Origin: Erodium maritimum
Lineage: Eukaryota; Streptophyta; Magnoliopsida; Geraniales; Geraniaceae
Assembly: GCA_963921825.1 (NCBI GenBank)
Contig: OY997589.1
Span: forward strand, 74,322,523-74,386,522
Length of the DNA stretch: 64,000 bases
Direction of reading: 5' to 3'
A program made the position numbers and the translations under genes. Below are positions 12,401 to 22,090 of this stretch, piece after piece (position 1 is the stretch's first letter; each line of letters opens with the position of its first letter). The notes under the pieces were generated by a model. It did no database searches. It was not told the origin of the DNA and was given only the letters and a program-made list of their open reading frames with translations.

Positions 12401-13866
12401 AAAATAAGGATGCCTCTGCCTCGCTGAAAAATGTTGCAGTAGAACAACAGCCTAAAAGTGCCACTGAGATACGTGCAGTAGCTTGGGAGGAGGCAGAGAA
12501 AGCCAAGTATATAGCCAGGTTATTTCTCTCTATGCCATTGAATGAAGTCCTTGCTTTCTTCTCAATGTTGGTCTACAATAGTATTCACTATGACTTGTTA
12601 ATTCTCTTAAACATGTAAACAATCTGTTCATCAAGTGCCTAACCTGATGTGCTTTTAACAGGATGTCTAATTAGTATTTTGATTGTTCAACAGGATTTAA
12701 TTCAGTTGACATCATATGTCAGGTGGTATTGAATCAGTTTGGTACTCTGGTGATATTATGAGTTCTGACCCACAATTACATCATTGGGTAGAAAGATAAT
12801 ACTACATTCTCACTAATCTGTTAGATTTCCTGGGATATTCATTTTGGAGAAATTATATGACGTGTACTTTTTGGTCAGTAGCCCCCTACATGTAGCCTGA
12901 AGTGGGATTTTATTTTTCCAGGTTTAAACGTGAAGAGATGAAAATCCAGGCATGGGAGAATCATCAGAAAGCAAAAGCAGAAGCAGAGATGAAGAAAATC
13001 GAGGTATTAATCTACTTCAATTATCTAAATTTCATTACTATAGCACCGTTCTTTTCTTATTTATTCTTTATGAACAATTCATTGACCAATCTGCCAAAAA
13101 AATTGGTAATCGGTACATTAAGTTGATGTGTAAGTTCAGACTGCTTTTTTGTTGGTTACACACCACTTGCAAAATTAAGCCTAGCGTGTTGAACTGTAAA
13201 ATAGAAATTTACTTAAAGTTTCTTCAGAAACTTGAGCTTTCATTTGAAGTTCATTGTGAACAACTTAAAAGAGATCAACTCTATCTGGATAAATCATTAG
13301 AGCTCAGAGTCAAATGCAAATCTCCACACCTAGGTTTTTCTGTAATATTTGTAAAAATTTAGCATCAAGAGTCATGCTTTTACACAAACATGACTATTGA
13401 TATATCCAAATTTATTTTCTGCAACCTGCAATTCTAGCTTGGCCATTGAGTTTATGTGATCCAATCCACGCAGGTTTTTTTGGAACATCTGTTTGGTTAC
13501 TGAGAACGTGGTTGGGAAAAGAAAATGCTCTCAAATGGAAGAGCTTTCACATTCCATATTGTTAATGCTTATATCAACTGAAAAAAAAATACTTGACATC
13601 AAGAGGCACATAATTACAATACCCAAACCGATTAATCTTTGCTGTTTTCTTTTGGTTTTCAGGTAGAGGTTGAGAGGATAAGGGGACGAGCTCATGATAA
13701 TCTGATGAACAAACTAGCAGCCACGAGGATCAAGGCCGAAGAGAAGCTAGCAGCAGCAGAAGCCAAGAGAAAACAGCAAGCTGCTAGAATTGATAAGAAG
13801 ACGGAGCAGGTTCGCAAAACTGGTCGCATCCCTTCATCATTTTCGTTTTGTGGTTGGTGTTCCTGA
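9488..13866 (+). CDS. Remorin family protein (group-6-like)
   Basis: Remorins are plant-specific proteins that bind the inner face of the plasma membrane, organise nanodomains and affect signalling, microbe entry and plasmodesmata. Six coding exons join in phase: 9488-9517, 9788-9926, 10303-10920, 12032-12518, 12922-13003 and 13663-13866, giving 519 aa. The start is MDYERIDRPL, followed by a Gly run and FSPKKLRSMLLG, as in group-6 remorins. The middle (about 60-400) is polar and Ser/Pro-rich, with KWDDAQKWIASP near 160. The conserved C-terminal remorin domain (about 405-519) contains EIRAVAWEEAEKAKY, FKREEMKIQAWENHQ, a coiled coil and KTGRIPSSFSF, and ends CGWCS, whose cysteines fit the known S-acylated membrane anchor. 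Intron 3 contains a LINE tail. All exons stay open, so the gene looks functional. Arabidopsis At2g02170 is the remembered counterpart. Confidence 0.93.
11566..11804 (+). mobile_element. 5'-truncated LINE tail in remorin intron 3
   Basis: A 239-bp insertion ends in TTTAATAAAAGAC and an A-rich tail. It is flanked by the 11-bp duplication TGGTAGATAGT (11555-11565 and 11805-11815). The TTTTGGGTTGTATCTCC phrase near the end is typical of plant L1 3' UTRs. It lies in sense orientation within the intron and leaves both splice sites untouched. Confidence 0.8.
13378..13525 (+). repeat. Local duplication, copy 1 (remorin intron 5)
   Basis: About 145 bp here match 13955-14095 downstream of the gene. 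Shared phrases include ATATATCCAAATTT, TTCTGCAAC, TAGCTTGGCCAT and TTTATGTGATC in the same order and orientation, with scattered differences. One copy is in the last intron, the other in the 3' flank, so the last exon lies between two direct repeats about 575 bp apart. Confidence 0.75.
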
Positions 13867-13954
13867 AGGAAGGAGGGTCTGTGTTGCTGTGCCAGTGTAT
13901 CTTTTGTCAACTTTCCTTTGTTGCCTATATATCTTTCTTTTCCAATATCAAGTG

Positions 13955-14095
13955 CTTGTACACATACATGACTTTGTTAATATATCCAAATTTGTGTTCT
14001 GCAACATGTAATTATAGCTTGGCCATGTAGTTTATGTGATCTATGTCTCGCGGCTTGAAACCTCTGCTTGGTTGAGAAAGTGGATAGGAAAATAT
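13955..14095 (+). repeat. Local duplication, copy 2 (remorin 3' flank)
   Basis: This is the partner of 13378-13525, with the same order of motifs and moderate divergence. It probably falls within or just after the remorin 3' UTR. The duplication must predate the divergence between the copies; which copy came first cannot be told. Confidence 0.75.
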
Positions 14096-14168
14096 GATAC
14101 GGATGATCTCACACGAGTACATTTAACTTTGTCATATTTTCTTTGATCACCAAAGTAAATTTAAATTA

Positions 14169-14542
14169 GGGGTAACCGGGTTTCCGAACCCCATTTGAGA
14201 TTTGTTTTTCAATTCTTAACTCCATTTGATATTTGTTTTTCAATTCCTAACCTAGGTTTATCTTTGGTGACATTTCCCAATGGTCACTTTTCAATTTTTT
14301 GCAGAAAGTATCAGAAATCGTCAAAACTGACGATTCCGTGAGTTTTTTGTCCACGTGTCGGTCACGTGTCGTCACGGTGAAGTGACACGTGGCAAAAAAC
14401 TAACGGAATCGTCAAAATAAACGGTAAACGATACTTTCTGCAAAAAATTGAAAAGTGATAGTTGATAAATGTCAGCAAAGGTAAACCTAGGTTAGGAATT
14501 GAAAAACAAAACTCAAACGGGGTTAGGAAACAGGGTTTCCCC
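14169..14542. mobile_element. Mutator-like MITE with long inverted repeats
   Basis: A 374-bp element has arms that are inverted copies of each other (GGGGTAACCGGGTTTCC at the left, its counterpart ending GGGTTTCCCC at the right), each about 150 bp or more. The exact 9-bp duplication TTTAAATTA flanks it (14160-14168 and 14543-14551). Nine-bp duplications with long TIRs are the mark of the Mutator superfamily. It has no coding capacity. It sits in the 3' tail of retroposon B, so it is younger than that insertion. Confidence 0.85.
14352..14391. promoter_or_regulatory. Three CACGTG G-boxes in the MITE loop
   Basis: The loop of the MITE contains CACGTG at 14352-14357, 14363-14368 and 14386-14391. 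This hexamer is the core of the plant G-box and of many ABRE sites, bound by bZIP and bHLH factors. It lies roughly 500 bp downstream of the remorin stop codon. Whether anything is regulated by it is inference only. Confidence 0.45.
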
Positions 14543-16430
14543 TTTAAATTAAATCTCTTTTGAGGGTAAAGAGGAGTTACAAGGTACAAGACTTGAAACA
14601 GAAACCACCATCGGCCAACAACAACACAAAAGACTCAAACAAGATACCGCACCGCTTCACGCAAGAAGCCATCACAAAACAACCGCTTCTCGCAGGAAGC
14701 CACCACTAAAACAAGGACCGCTTCTCGCAAGAAGCCACCACTGAAACAAGGTCTAAAACCTAGATTTAACAACCATTAAGTGCTAAAAAGACGAGCATTG
14801 GCATACTAGCACAACCTCTAAACCAAGAATCCAAAAACAAAAAGGAAAAAAAGGTCTGCACCCCAGATATGTCAACCATGAAGCCCAACAAAGAAAGCCG
14901 ACATACACTCTTGACAGCCTAAACCTTACCCATATTTGGAGAAAACGTTGTATCTCATTGGAGCCCAAAGTCATAGAAATGACAGGGCCCGACACCCCGG
15001 CGGTCAACACCGCTAAACAGCAGAGATAGACCACTGATCGAAATCAGCAGAGCTCAAAACACAAAAAACAGAAACCTTTCGAGATCCAACAATGGTCCGA
15101 AAACCAAAACTACCTGTCATATGCCAACACCTAAGAACTGACAGGCCCTTACCAACACACGATAAGGGAACCATGGAAATCGAAACGAGACTGAACTAAG
15201 GAAAGAGCAGGTAATCTGCAAGCAACAGATAACGAAAAAGATGAACCAAGAACCTTACCAAAAGATACCTTACCAACCGGGACGGTAAGGAGGCTACGAG
15301 CATGACACCTTGCACAACGCCAAACCACCAGACCCACGTCGATCCTCACCCGAGAGGATAAAGAAACGCGTCCCATGACCAAGTCTGAAGAGAGCGACAG
15401 CAGGCTCAGGTCAAAGGGAAGCAACAAATCTGACACCAAAACGGACCACCAGACGCGTCTGGACCAGTTACACAACGATCGACACCTGAGGATGAGGAAG
15501 CGCGTCCCACGGCCAGAACAAAATCCAAAAAAGCGAAGGTGATGCGAGAGTACGGCTACCCCGCTGGCCAACACCCAGAAATGGAGATCAGAGCCTACTC
15601 GGAGTCAAAGGTTCCCCACTTCTAACCGTAACTCTAGTACACGAACCATCAGGCCAACTCACCAAAAGCCCCCAAGTAACAAGCTCAATAAAAGAGCAAC
15701 AAGGAGAGAGCTCCGGCCAGCCCGGAGCAAGGAATATCATCCAGTAAGATCCCGGAGCCCAAGAATCAGCACCACCAACAAAAGATCCTCCAACCACCAA
15801 CGAAGAGTTTACCGAGAAACCCGCAGCCACTCGCCGAGAGCCACCAAACTCGCTGGCCAGTCCATCCCAGGCAAAAATCACCCCACAACTCACGACACCA
15901 ACGCCGAACAACAACGAACCAACACCAACAAACAAACCAGGAAACAAACAGGGAGAGGAGAAGAGGTTACCTGGAGTCGAACCTGTAGATCCGCGATTGG
16001 AGAAGCCGAGTGCGAAATCCACGAGCTTAACTCTGGTGACGAAGAGCAGCCCAAATGCCGGAGCGTCAGACACAAGCAGCCAAGCGACCAGGACCGAACA
16101 TATCTGAAATCGAACGAAAGAGGCCGGATAGACATCCCAGGACGCTGTGACTAGCCGTCAGTCCACCAAAGCGTATCGATTCGAGATCCAAGGGCACCAG
16201 AATACACAACGAAGGGAGAAGCCATTGAATCCGGCGAGGAAACAGAGCAGGAGGGGAAGAACATAAACAAGGGAGGAGGGTAAGAAGGGAAGTGGAGAGA
16301 AGGTCCTCATCGGCGTGAACCATGGCCGGAGCCATGGCCGACGCCGGTAAAGAAAAAGGAAAGAGGGGCGACGGGTAGGTTACACAGAAGGGCTATTGAG
16401 AGAAAAGAAAAACTTAACTTTGTCATATTT

Positions 16431-18000
16431 ATCACTTCAAGAAAGAAGCTCGTTCAACTACATAACTTTCTAATCTTCTGAATTTACTTTATTTTGTTAA
16501 TAATAAACAAACACATATGATACCCAATTTTCAAAATTCTAAAATATAAGTGAGAAAATCAAAAGTACGGTTATCGTTCAAAAATATGGGATAATTTCAC
16601 CTTAGTTCCCTAAATTTTTAAATTACATTTAGAGTTTTCTAAAAAAAATTCGTATCATTTGAGTATCCTAAACTTTCATTTGTGTCAGTTTAATACCCGA
16701 CTTTTCAACCATTTTTTTCATTCAAGATACTTAAAAAGTCCATAATACTCCCATTAATAGTCAAAATTTCAAAATCATGTTATTCGTTTTAAAAATCATT
16801 TAAAAAACAATAAAAATCATATTTTAATTTTAAAAAAGCCAGTTTATTTTTTAAAATTAATTTTTTATTCAAAAAATCAAAATCAAAATTTAAAAACTCA
16901 TTTTTTTGTTGCAAAGTTCAGTTTTTATTTGAAAACAATTTTTTTTATAAAATTAGTTTTATTTTTAAAATCATTTTTATTTTTAAGGCTTATATAAACT
17001 AAAAAAGAATAGTTGGAATCAACTCAATTAAGAAACTGTATAGGGATTTTGGTGTAGTAAAGGGGGCGGCTACGATGAGCAGTCAAACCCCATGCTCGAC
17101 GATGCAATCCAAGAAAGGCGAGGGGACGATGGTAGTGCTAGGCCTAAAAGACAGGTTGGAGGGGATGTTATTGGGAAGTCGAGGTCCCCGAAAAAAATGG
17201 ATGGCCACGACATTTGGCTCAACCACGCGGTGGCTGAAAGACATCTCTCGATCGGTCTTACAACTGGTTTGGCATCGCCAGTAACGAATTTAGGAGAGAC
17301 CTACCCCCCTCAACTTTCTACAAAACAGTTACCACCACTTATGTTTACTTTAAAATTTCAGTTGTACCCCACCTTTTTTTATATTTCCTGATGGCAATTT
17401 ATCCAAACAAAAATGTTGAGCATCTTTCGAAATTTAACCGCTTGTCTTGTTTTTGTATTTAATTTCCTAATTCTTTTATACTTCTATTTTTTGTAATTTT
17501 TCCACTTTAATTAATATAAAAACAATTATTTTTATTTAATATGTTGTTTAGAGTTGGAGATTACACCACTTTAAAGTTGGGTTTTTCCAAAATTAATATA
17601 ATCATAAAAAAATATTTCAATTTTTTATTGTTTAGTTATTTAAATTTCTTATTTTAGCTAGTTTACAAAATCTATTATATTTAAATTATTTATTTAGGTT
17701 TTGAGATTATCATTAACTTAAGCTTTGAATTACTTCATTAGTTTCGTACAAAATTACTATGGTATGATCGAATATCATCGTGACAGAAGAGAATATGTTC
17801 TGCTATAAATACCATTAAGACTCGGTTGAAAAACGAATGAAAGATCAATGGATGTATGATAGTAATGATCTTGTACAACGAAAGATATTTTTTTTATTGT
17901 ATTAACAACAAAACTGTTTAAAATATTTACAAAATATACAATCTCGACATCACTTCTTATAGTATATTATTTAGATGTTATTTTTTTATTAAAAAAAATA
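16431..18000. other. AT-rich repeat remains
   Basis: No host gene was seen. The segment 16590-17000 resembles one arm of the long-TIR elements further on (phrases such as CAGTTTAATACCCGAC and A/T-rich runs). A GC-richer piece at about 17057-17290 reads like a LINE fragment on the plus strand. Then follows very AT-rich sequence to 18000. Ends and target duplications were not found, so boundaries are loose. Confidence 0.4.
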
Positions 18001-19685
18001 TTAGTGTCCCCTCATCGAAAAAGATGGATTCGTCACTGGGCCTCGCCGACGTGGTGGTGGACCTCTAGAAGACTCCAAATCTAGTGGTTCGACAACTAGG
18101 GGACGAGGTCCTTAATTTTTTCTTCTGGTAAATAGGATACAAGCCTCGATCCTGATGCAAAGACATGCGCCTTCCACATGGCCCTCCTGGGCTTGGCGAA
18201 GCTCACTCCCCATATGAGGGCTTCTGATATCGCCTTTACCTATTCTTCCGTGTGGATCTGGGTAGTAAACTGCCCAACATGAGCAATGAACATGAAAGTG
18301 TCATTCTAGATCATGAACCTGTTAGGAGACCATGCACATCAACGACAACATGGATAACAGAAGTTGGGGAGACTACATCCGAATACACGTTCGGATAACT
18401 GTCGACTAGCCTTTCTGGCAATAGATCCATCTTAATCTCTCAGGGACGGAGCATTAGGGGCCATAGTCAATATTTCTTATGAAAGGATGTCGATCACTGC
18501 TTTGGCTGTGGTAGGACATGACATGTGGTCCATAAGGTGCCCCGTGTCGACGTGCACCTAATGGAACATAAGCTAAGTCCGTCCATGAAGGCAGATATGG
18601 AGTCAGGCAGTAAGTTCCTAATGGGATGAAAGGACTAGTCGGTACCCAATCAGTGGTTGGAAGACGCCACCCCAATTCCTTCGCTAACAAGCAATGTTGT
18701 CCATTTCCTCTACGTCAAGGCACGAAAGGTTAGGGGAACCTCAAAAAGACCACATGAAATTTTTTTGGGCATGCACGGGGTTACCGAGCCCAGTCTCTGG
18801 TGGCATGTTTAAAACTCCTAAGTCGGTGACTACGAGCCTTCCTCCATAGGAGGAGATACACAACGAAGGGCCAAGGATGCCCATCTGCCTCCATCACCAC
18901 ATGAGGGGACACAATGTCACCCATGATATGTCCTCGAGTTGTGCAGGTGGGAGGCATACCAGGGAGGTGGAAGAGCCTTCCCGGAAATATACGTCTTCAT
19001 GGTGTCCTACTTCTAATAGGTCACGTCGGCGGGTGAAGAAATGGAAGGTCCAGAGTAAAAAGGTATCCATTGACAGACATTTTCTCAACTTGGGTAAACG
19101 GTCGGGGCCTGTCCATAGAGGTATTAGGCCATTTAGGGCAGCTGATTCTAAGGGGGGGGGGGGGGGGGACATAACAGGTTATGTGAAGGGTTTGTTGATT
19201 GGCTGAGGGCACTCATTTGTTGACTAAATGGTAACACTGGTACCACTAAGTGCATGCAAGGCAACCTTCTACCATGTTTAAGTTCAACAAATTTATTCAC
19301 ACCTCGGATCTCAATCATATCCGAGGGATACTTGAAGCTGGATCCTTATAAAACTACACGTCCTACGTGTGCTTCAATGGGACCTCAATGTATGGTTGGC
19401 CAAGCATAGTTTCTAATCATCATACGACTGTTCTCGGGGTGTTCTTGATTGATGCAACAACCACTTACTGAAAAAACTCTCTAGAATGTATTGGCACTTA
19501 TATTTTTGTAGTAGTTTATTTCGTTGTTGCTCTTGATTCTTATTTGTAACTCGTTAGATTGGGCAATTTCCTTCTTTATAGCAATTATTTTTGTTTTTGT
19601 AGTAGGTTATTATCTCGGCCTCATGTTTCAGGTCGTGGCTTTGGTCATCATTGTTATTGAATTTTCATTTTTCGTTCAAAAAAAT
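18001..19685 (+). mobile_element. LINE fragment with A-rich tail
   Basis: This stretch has GC-richer, decayed coding-like sequence on the plus strand. A 109-codon frame at 18877-19206 is basic and polar (RRRVKKWKVQSKK), as in the C-terminal part of plant LINE ORF1. It ends with a T-rich 3' UTR and a tail finishing at CAAAAAAAT (19677-19685). The same 9 bases form one side of the target duplication of the Mutator-like element that follows. The 5' end and the retroposon's own target repeat were not located. Confidence 0.5.
19152..19168 (+). repeat. G17 homopolymer
   Basis: A run of 17 G residues lies inside the LINE fragment. It is unusual in such AT-rich sequence and its length in an assembly may be unreliable. 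It could form a G-quadruplex, but nothing else supports a role. Confidence 0.8.
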
Positions 19686-19981
19686 GGGGGAAATTACACA
19701 TAACAATACCTGACTTAACATAGTTTTCACTTTACCCTTACTTAACTAAAAATCGTTCGTGTGTGATATCCTGAGTTTCTACTTTTTTCGTTTTGTTATT
19801 TATCGTCCATTTTTAGACGCAAATGACATGTACAAAACACATGACCATATTTTTTTCTCTCCAGGAAAACAGTTAAAATTACCTTCGTCACTTAAAAACA
19901 CTAATTCCATATTATATTTCTCATTCAATTCTTCATTAGAGTTTTTATGGCCAACCATTCTATTTCTTATAACTCCTCATA

Positions 19982-21207
19982 GAGGAGAAATCAAATACAA
20001 ACCATGTCTTAACCTAAAAACTAGAGAACCAATCTAAGCCATCCATTTTAAGAATGGATGGATGAGATGCAATTGAGTAGTTGGCTTGTTGCCTGCAAAA
20101 AAAAACAGCACTTTTTAATAAGTGGTAAGGGCTTTTTAGTAAAACTATCATGTTATTTTTTTTAATCAATTCACTAATTTAATTTTTCCCGCTTCGTTTG
20201 AACTCCGATTGGCTTCAAACTTGCGCCATTAGTTTTTTTTTAAGGGCTTTAAATCAAGATCAGTCATAAATATATTTTGAAGCACGAAAAAAAAATTATT
20301 TCGGTGTTGATTTTTTTTTATTAAAAAAAAATCTGGGTAATTTTTATCAACGCTTTGCTCTGGATTTATCAACACTTTTACACTGGTTTTATCAACACTT
20401 TACACTAGTTTTATCATCTCGTTTTCCAAAACTGATCATGTTTTTATCACCTCATCACGTGCTTTTTATGAACATTAGTTTTATCAACACTAAACACTAG
20501 GTTTATCATTCAATTACGTGTGTTTTATCATCCCCATCACATGGTTTTTTTGAAGCACGAAAGTTTTTTATTTCGGGGCTGGTTTTTAAAGAAATTATAT
20601 CTGGCTAATTTTTATCAACACTTTGCTCTGGTTTTATCAACACTTTACACTGGTTTTATCAACACTCTACACTGGTTTTATCACCCCATTCTCCAAAACT
20701 GATCATGATTAGTTTATCACACTTATTATCAAAATTGAACATGGTTTTTATCACCTCAATACATGTTTTTATCAACATTTAGCACTAGTTTGATACCTTC
20801 GATAGAAAACATTTTTTTAGTGAAGATTTATCAACACTCAACATTTTTTTATCACTCCGATATACCATTTTATTTTCGTGCTTCAAAATATATTCATGAT
20901 TGATCTTGATTTAAAGCCCTTGAAAAAATAAAAATATTGGGGCAAGTTTGAAGCTAATCGGAGTTCAAACGAATCGGGAAATATTAAATTAGTGAATTGG
21001 TGAAACAAAAATGAACACTTGTCCACATGGCACCATGCTTTTACAATTATGCCCTTGCTTGTGTGAGAAAGGATGAAAGTGGCGTGAGTTTGGGTGAAAT
21101 TGGGGTGATGATGTGGCATCATGGGGAATGTTGGATGTTAGGTGTGTGTGGTTAGGATTGGTTCTCTAGTTTTTAGGTTAAGAGTAGTTTGTAGCCGATT
21201 TCACCTC
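19982..21207. mobile_element. Mutator-like long-TIR element with internal minisatellite
   Basis: A 1.2-kb element is flanked by the 10-bp direct repeat ACTCCTCATA (19972-19981 and 21208-21217). The terminal inverted repeats start GAGGAGAAATC / GAGGTGAAATC and include a perfect 28-bp inverted block containing CTTAACCTAAAAACTAGAG. More inverted similarity continues inward (20157-20290 against 20886-21010). The centre is made of tandem TTTATCAACACTTTACACTGG-like units. No transposase is encoded. It lies inside the outer element and is therefore younger. Confidence 0.75.
20335..20875 (+). repeat. TTTATCAACA minisatellite
   Basis: Degenerate tandem units of about 18-25 bp built on TTTATCAACACTTTACACTGG or TTTATCACCTCAATAC fill the centre of the Mutator-like element, around two dozen in all. 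A larger block is also duplicated: the segments near 20340-20460 and 20600-20720 follow the same unit order. The units are purely A/T-rich and non-coding. Confidence 0.8.
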
Positions 21208-22090
21208 ACTCCTCATAATCTTTTCTCTTCCCTCTTCGTCCTCCATCATTATGTCCATACGCCTCTTCACCTCTCCCCACTTCACCACTCTATCCCTTCA
21301 CTGAATATGCATATCTATCGGTTTTTCCTTGTCTTTTCCATGTGTCTTTTGACAAGCATAAAAGGGCTGGACTAAACGTTGTTGTAAGTGCCGCCAGACT
21401 TGCGGATCTACCGCCCTCTCCTCTTTTTCTCTATATCTTCCCAACAAGCACGAAAGGTTAGACTTACTACTGATGCAAGTGCCACTGAATTTACTCTTCT
21501 TTTATGTGTGTTCTCCGGCGAGCACGAGAAGCTGGACTCGCCAAATTTGTAGATCTGCCATGAAAAAGATTTTTAAAAGTTAATATAATTTTTAAAAAAT
21601 AATAACTAAAGAAACATAATTAGAGAAAATTAAAATAATTAATAAAAATAAATAATAATTAGTGAAATCGAAATAAAAAATAAAATAGATCGAAAGAGTG
21701 ATAAAATTATTAATGAAAATTAAAAGAACTAATAAAAATCAAAGTTTTTTTTAATGAAAATTAAAAGAATTAATAAAAACTAAAAGAATTAAAAAAAACA
21801 ACAACTCGGGTTAGTAAGGGGTATTTGAGATATCTCACATATTTTAGATTTTGAAAAACCAATGGCATGGTTTTAAAATTAAATGGTCAGTAAAGAGTAT
21901 TTTGCAATTTACGTCTTTTGGAATGACGTCAAAGTAAAGTTAAAAAAAATAACTCAGAATATTGTAACTAAATGACTTATAATTAGTAGGACAAAATGAA
22001 AAATGTGTCAAAAATTAGATATGAATACGAGTAGTTTCCCCCCAAAAAAAATCACTTAAGAAATATATGCAATAAACTATGTTTTTATGT

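Larger units (their letters stand above)
14140..16413 (-). mobile_element. LINE-like retroposon B (minus), with MITE in its tail
   Basis: A minus-strand insertion is flanked by an exact 17-bp duplication, TTAACTTTGTCATATTT, at 14123-14139 and 16414-16430. The 5' end (right side) is a C-rich leader; the 3' tail (left side) is interrupted by a 374-bp MITE, leaving about 1.9 kb of retroposon. Several 80-160-codon minus frames occur but show no domain. Near the 3' end a roughly 40-bp unit containing GGCTTCTTGCGAGAAGCGG is repeated three times, and another 40-bp phrase with GCGTCCCA occurs twice (near 15350 and 15490). No reverse transcriptase was found. The long exact target repeats make retroposition by target-primed reverse transcription very likely. 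Confidence 0.75.
19686..22042. mobile_element. Probable outer Mutator-like element (degenerate TIRs)
   Basis: The left end begins GGGGGAAATTAC and the right end finishes GTAGTTTCCCCC, with CAAAAAAAT on the left (19677-19685) and a near-identical C-A(8)-T on the right (22043-22052). The inner parts of the two arms are only weakly alike in inverted orientation (TATCCTGAGTT against TATTCTGAGTT, AGACGCAAAT against AGACGTAAAT). It encloses a second element at 19982-21207 and lies directly in the A-tail of the preceding LINE fragment. Because the arms are worn, this call is weaker than the others. Confidence 0.45.

Noticed and set aside
15149-16335. Several minus-strand frames of 80-160 codons
   Set aside because: They fall within retroposon B, overlap each other in different frames, and show no recognisable domain or splice structure.
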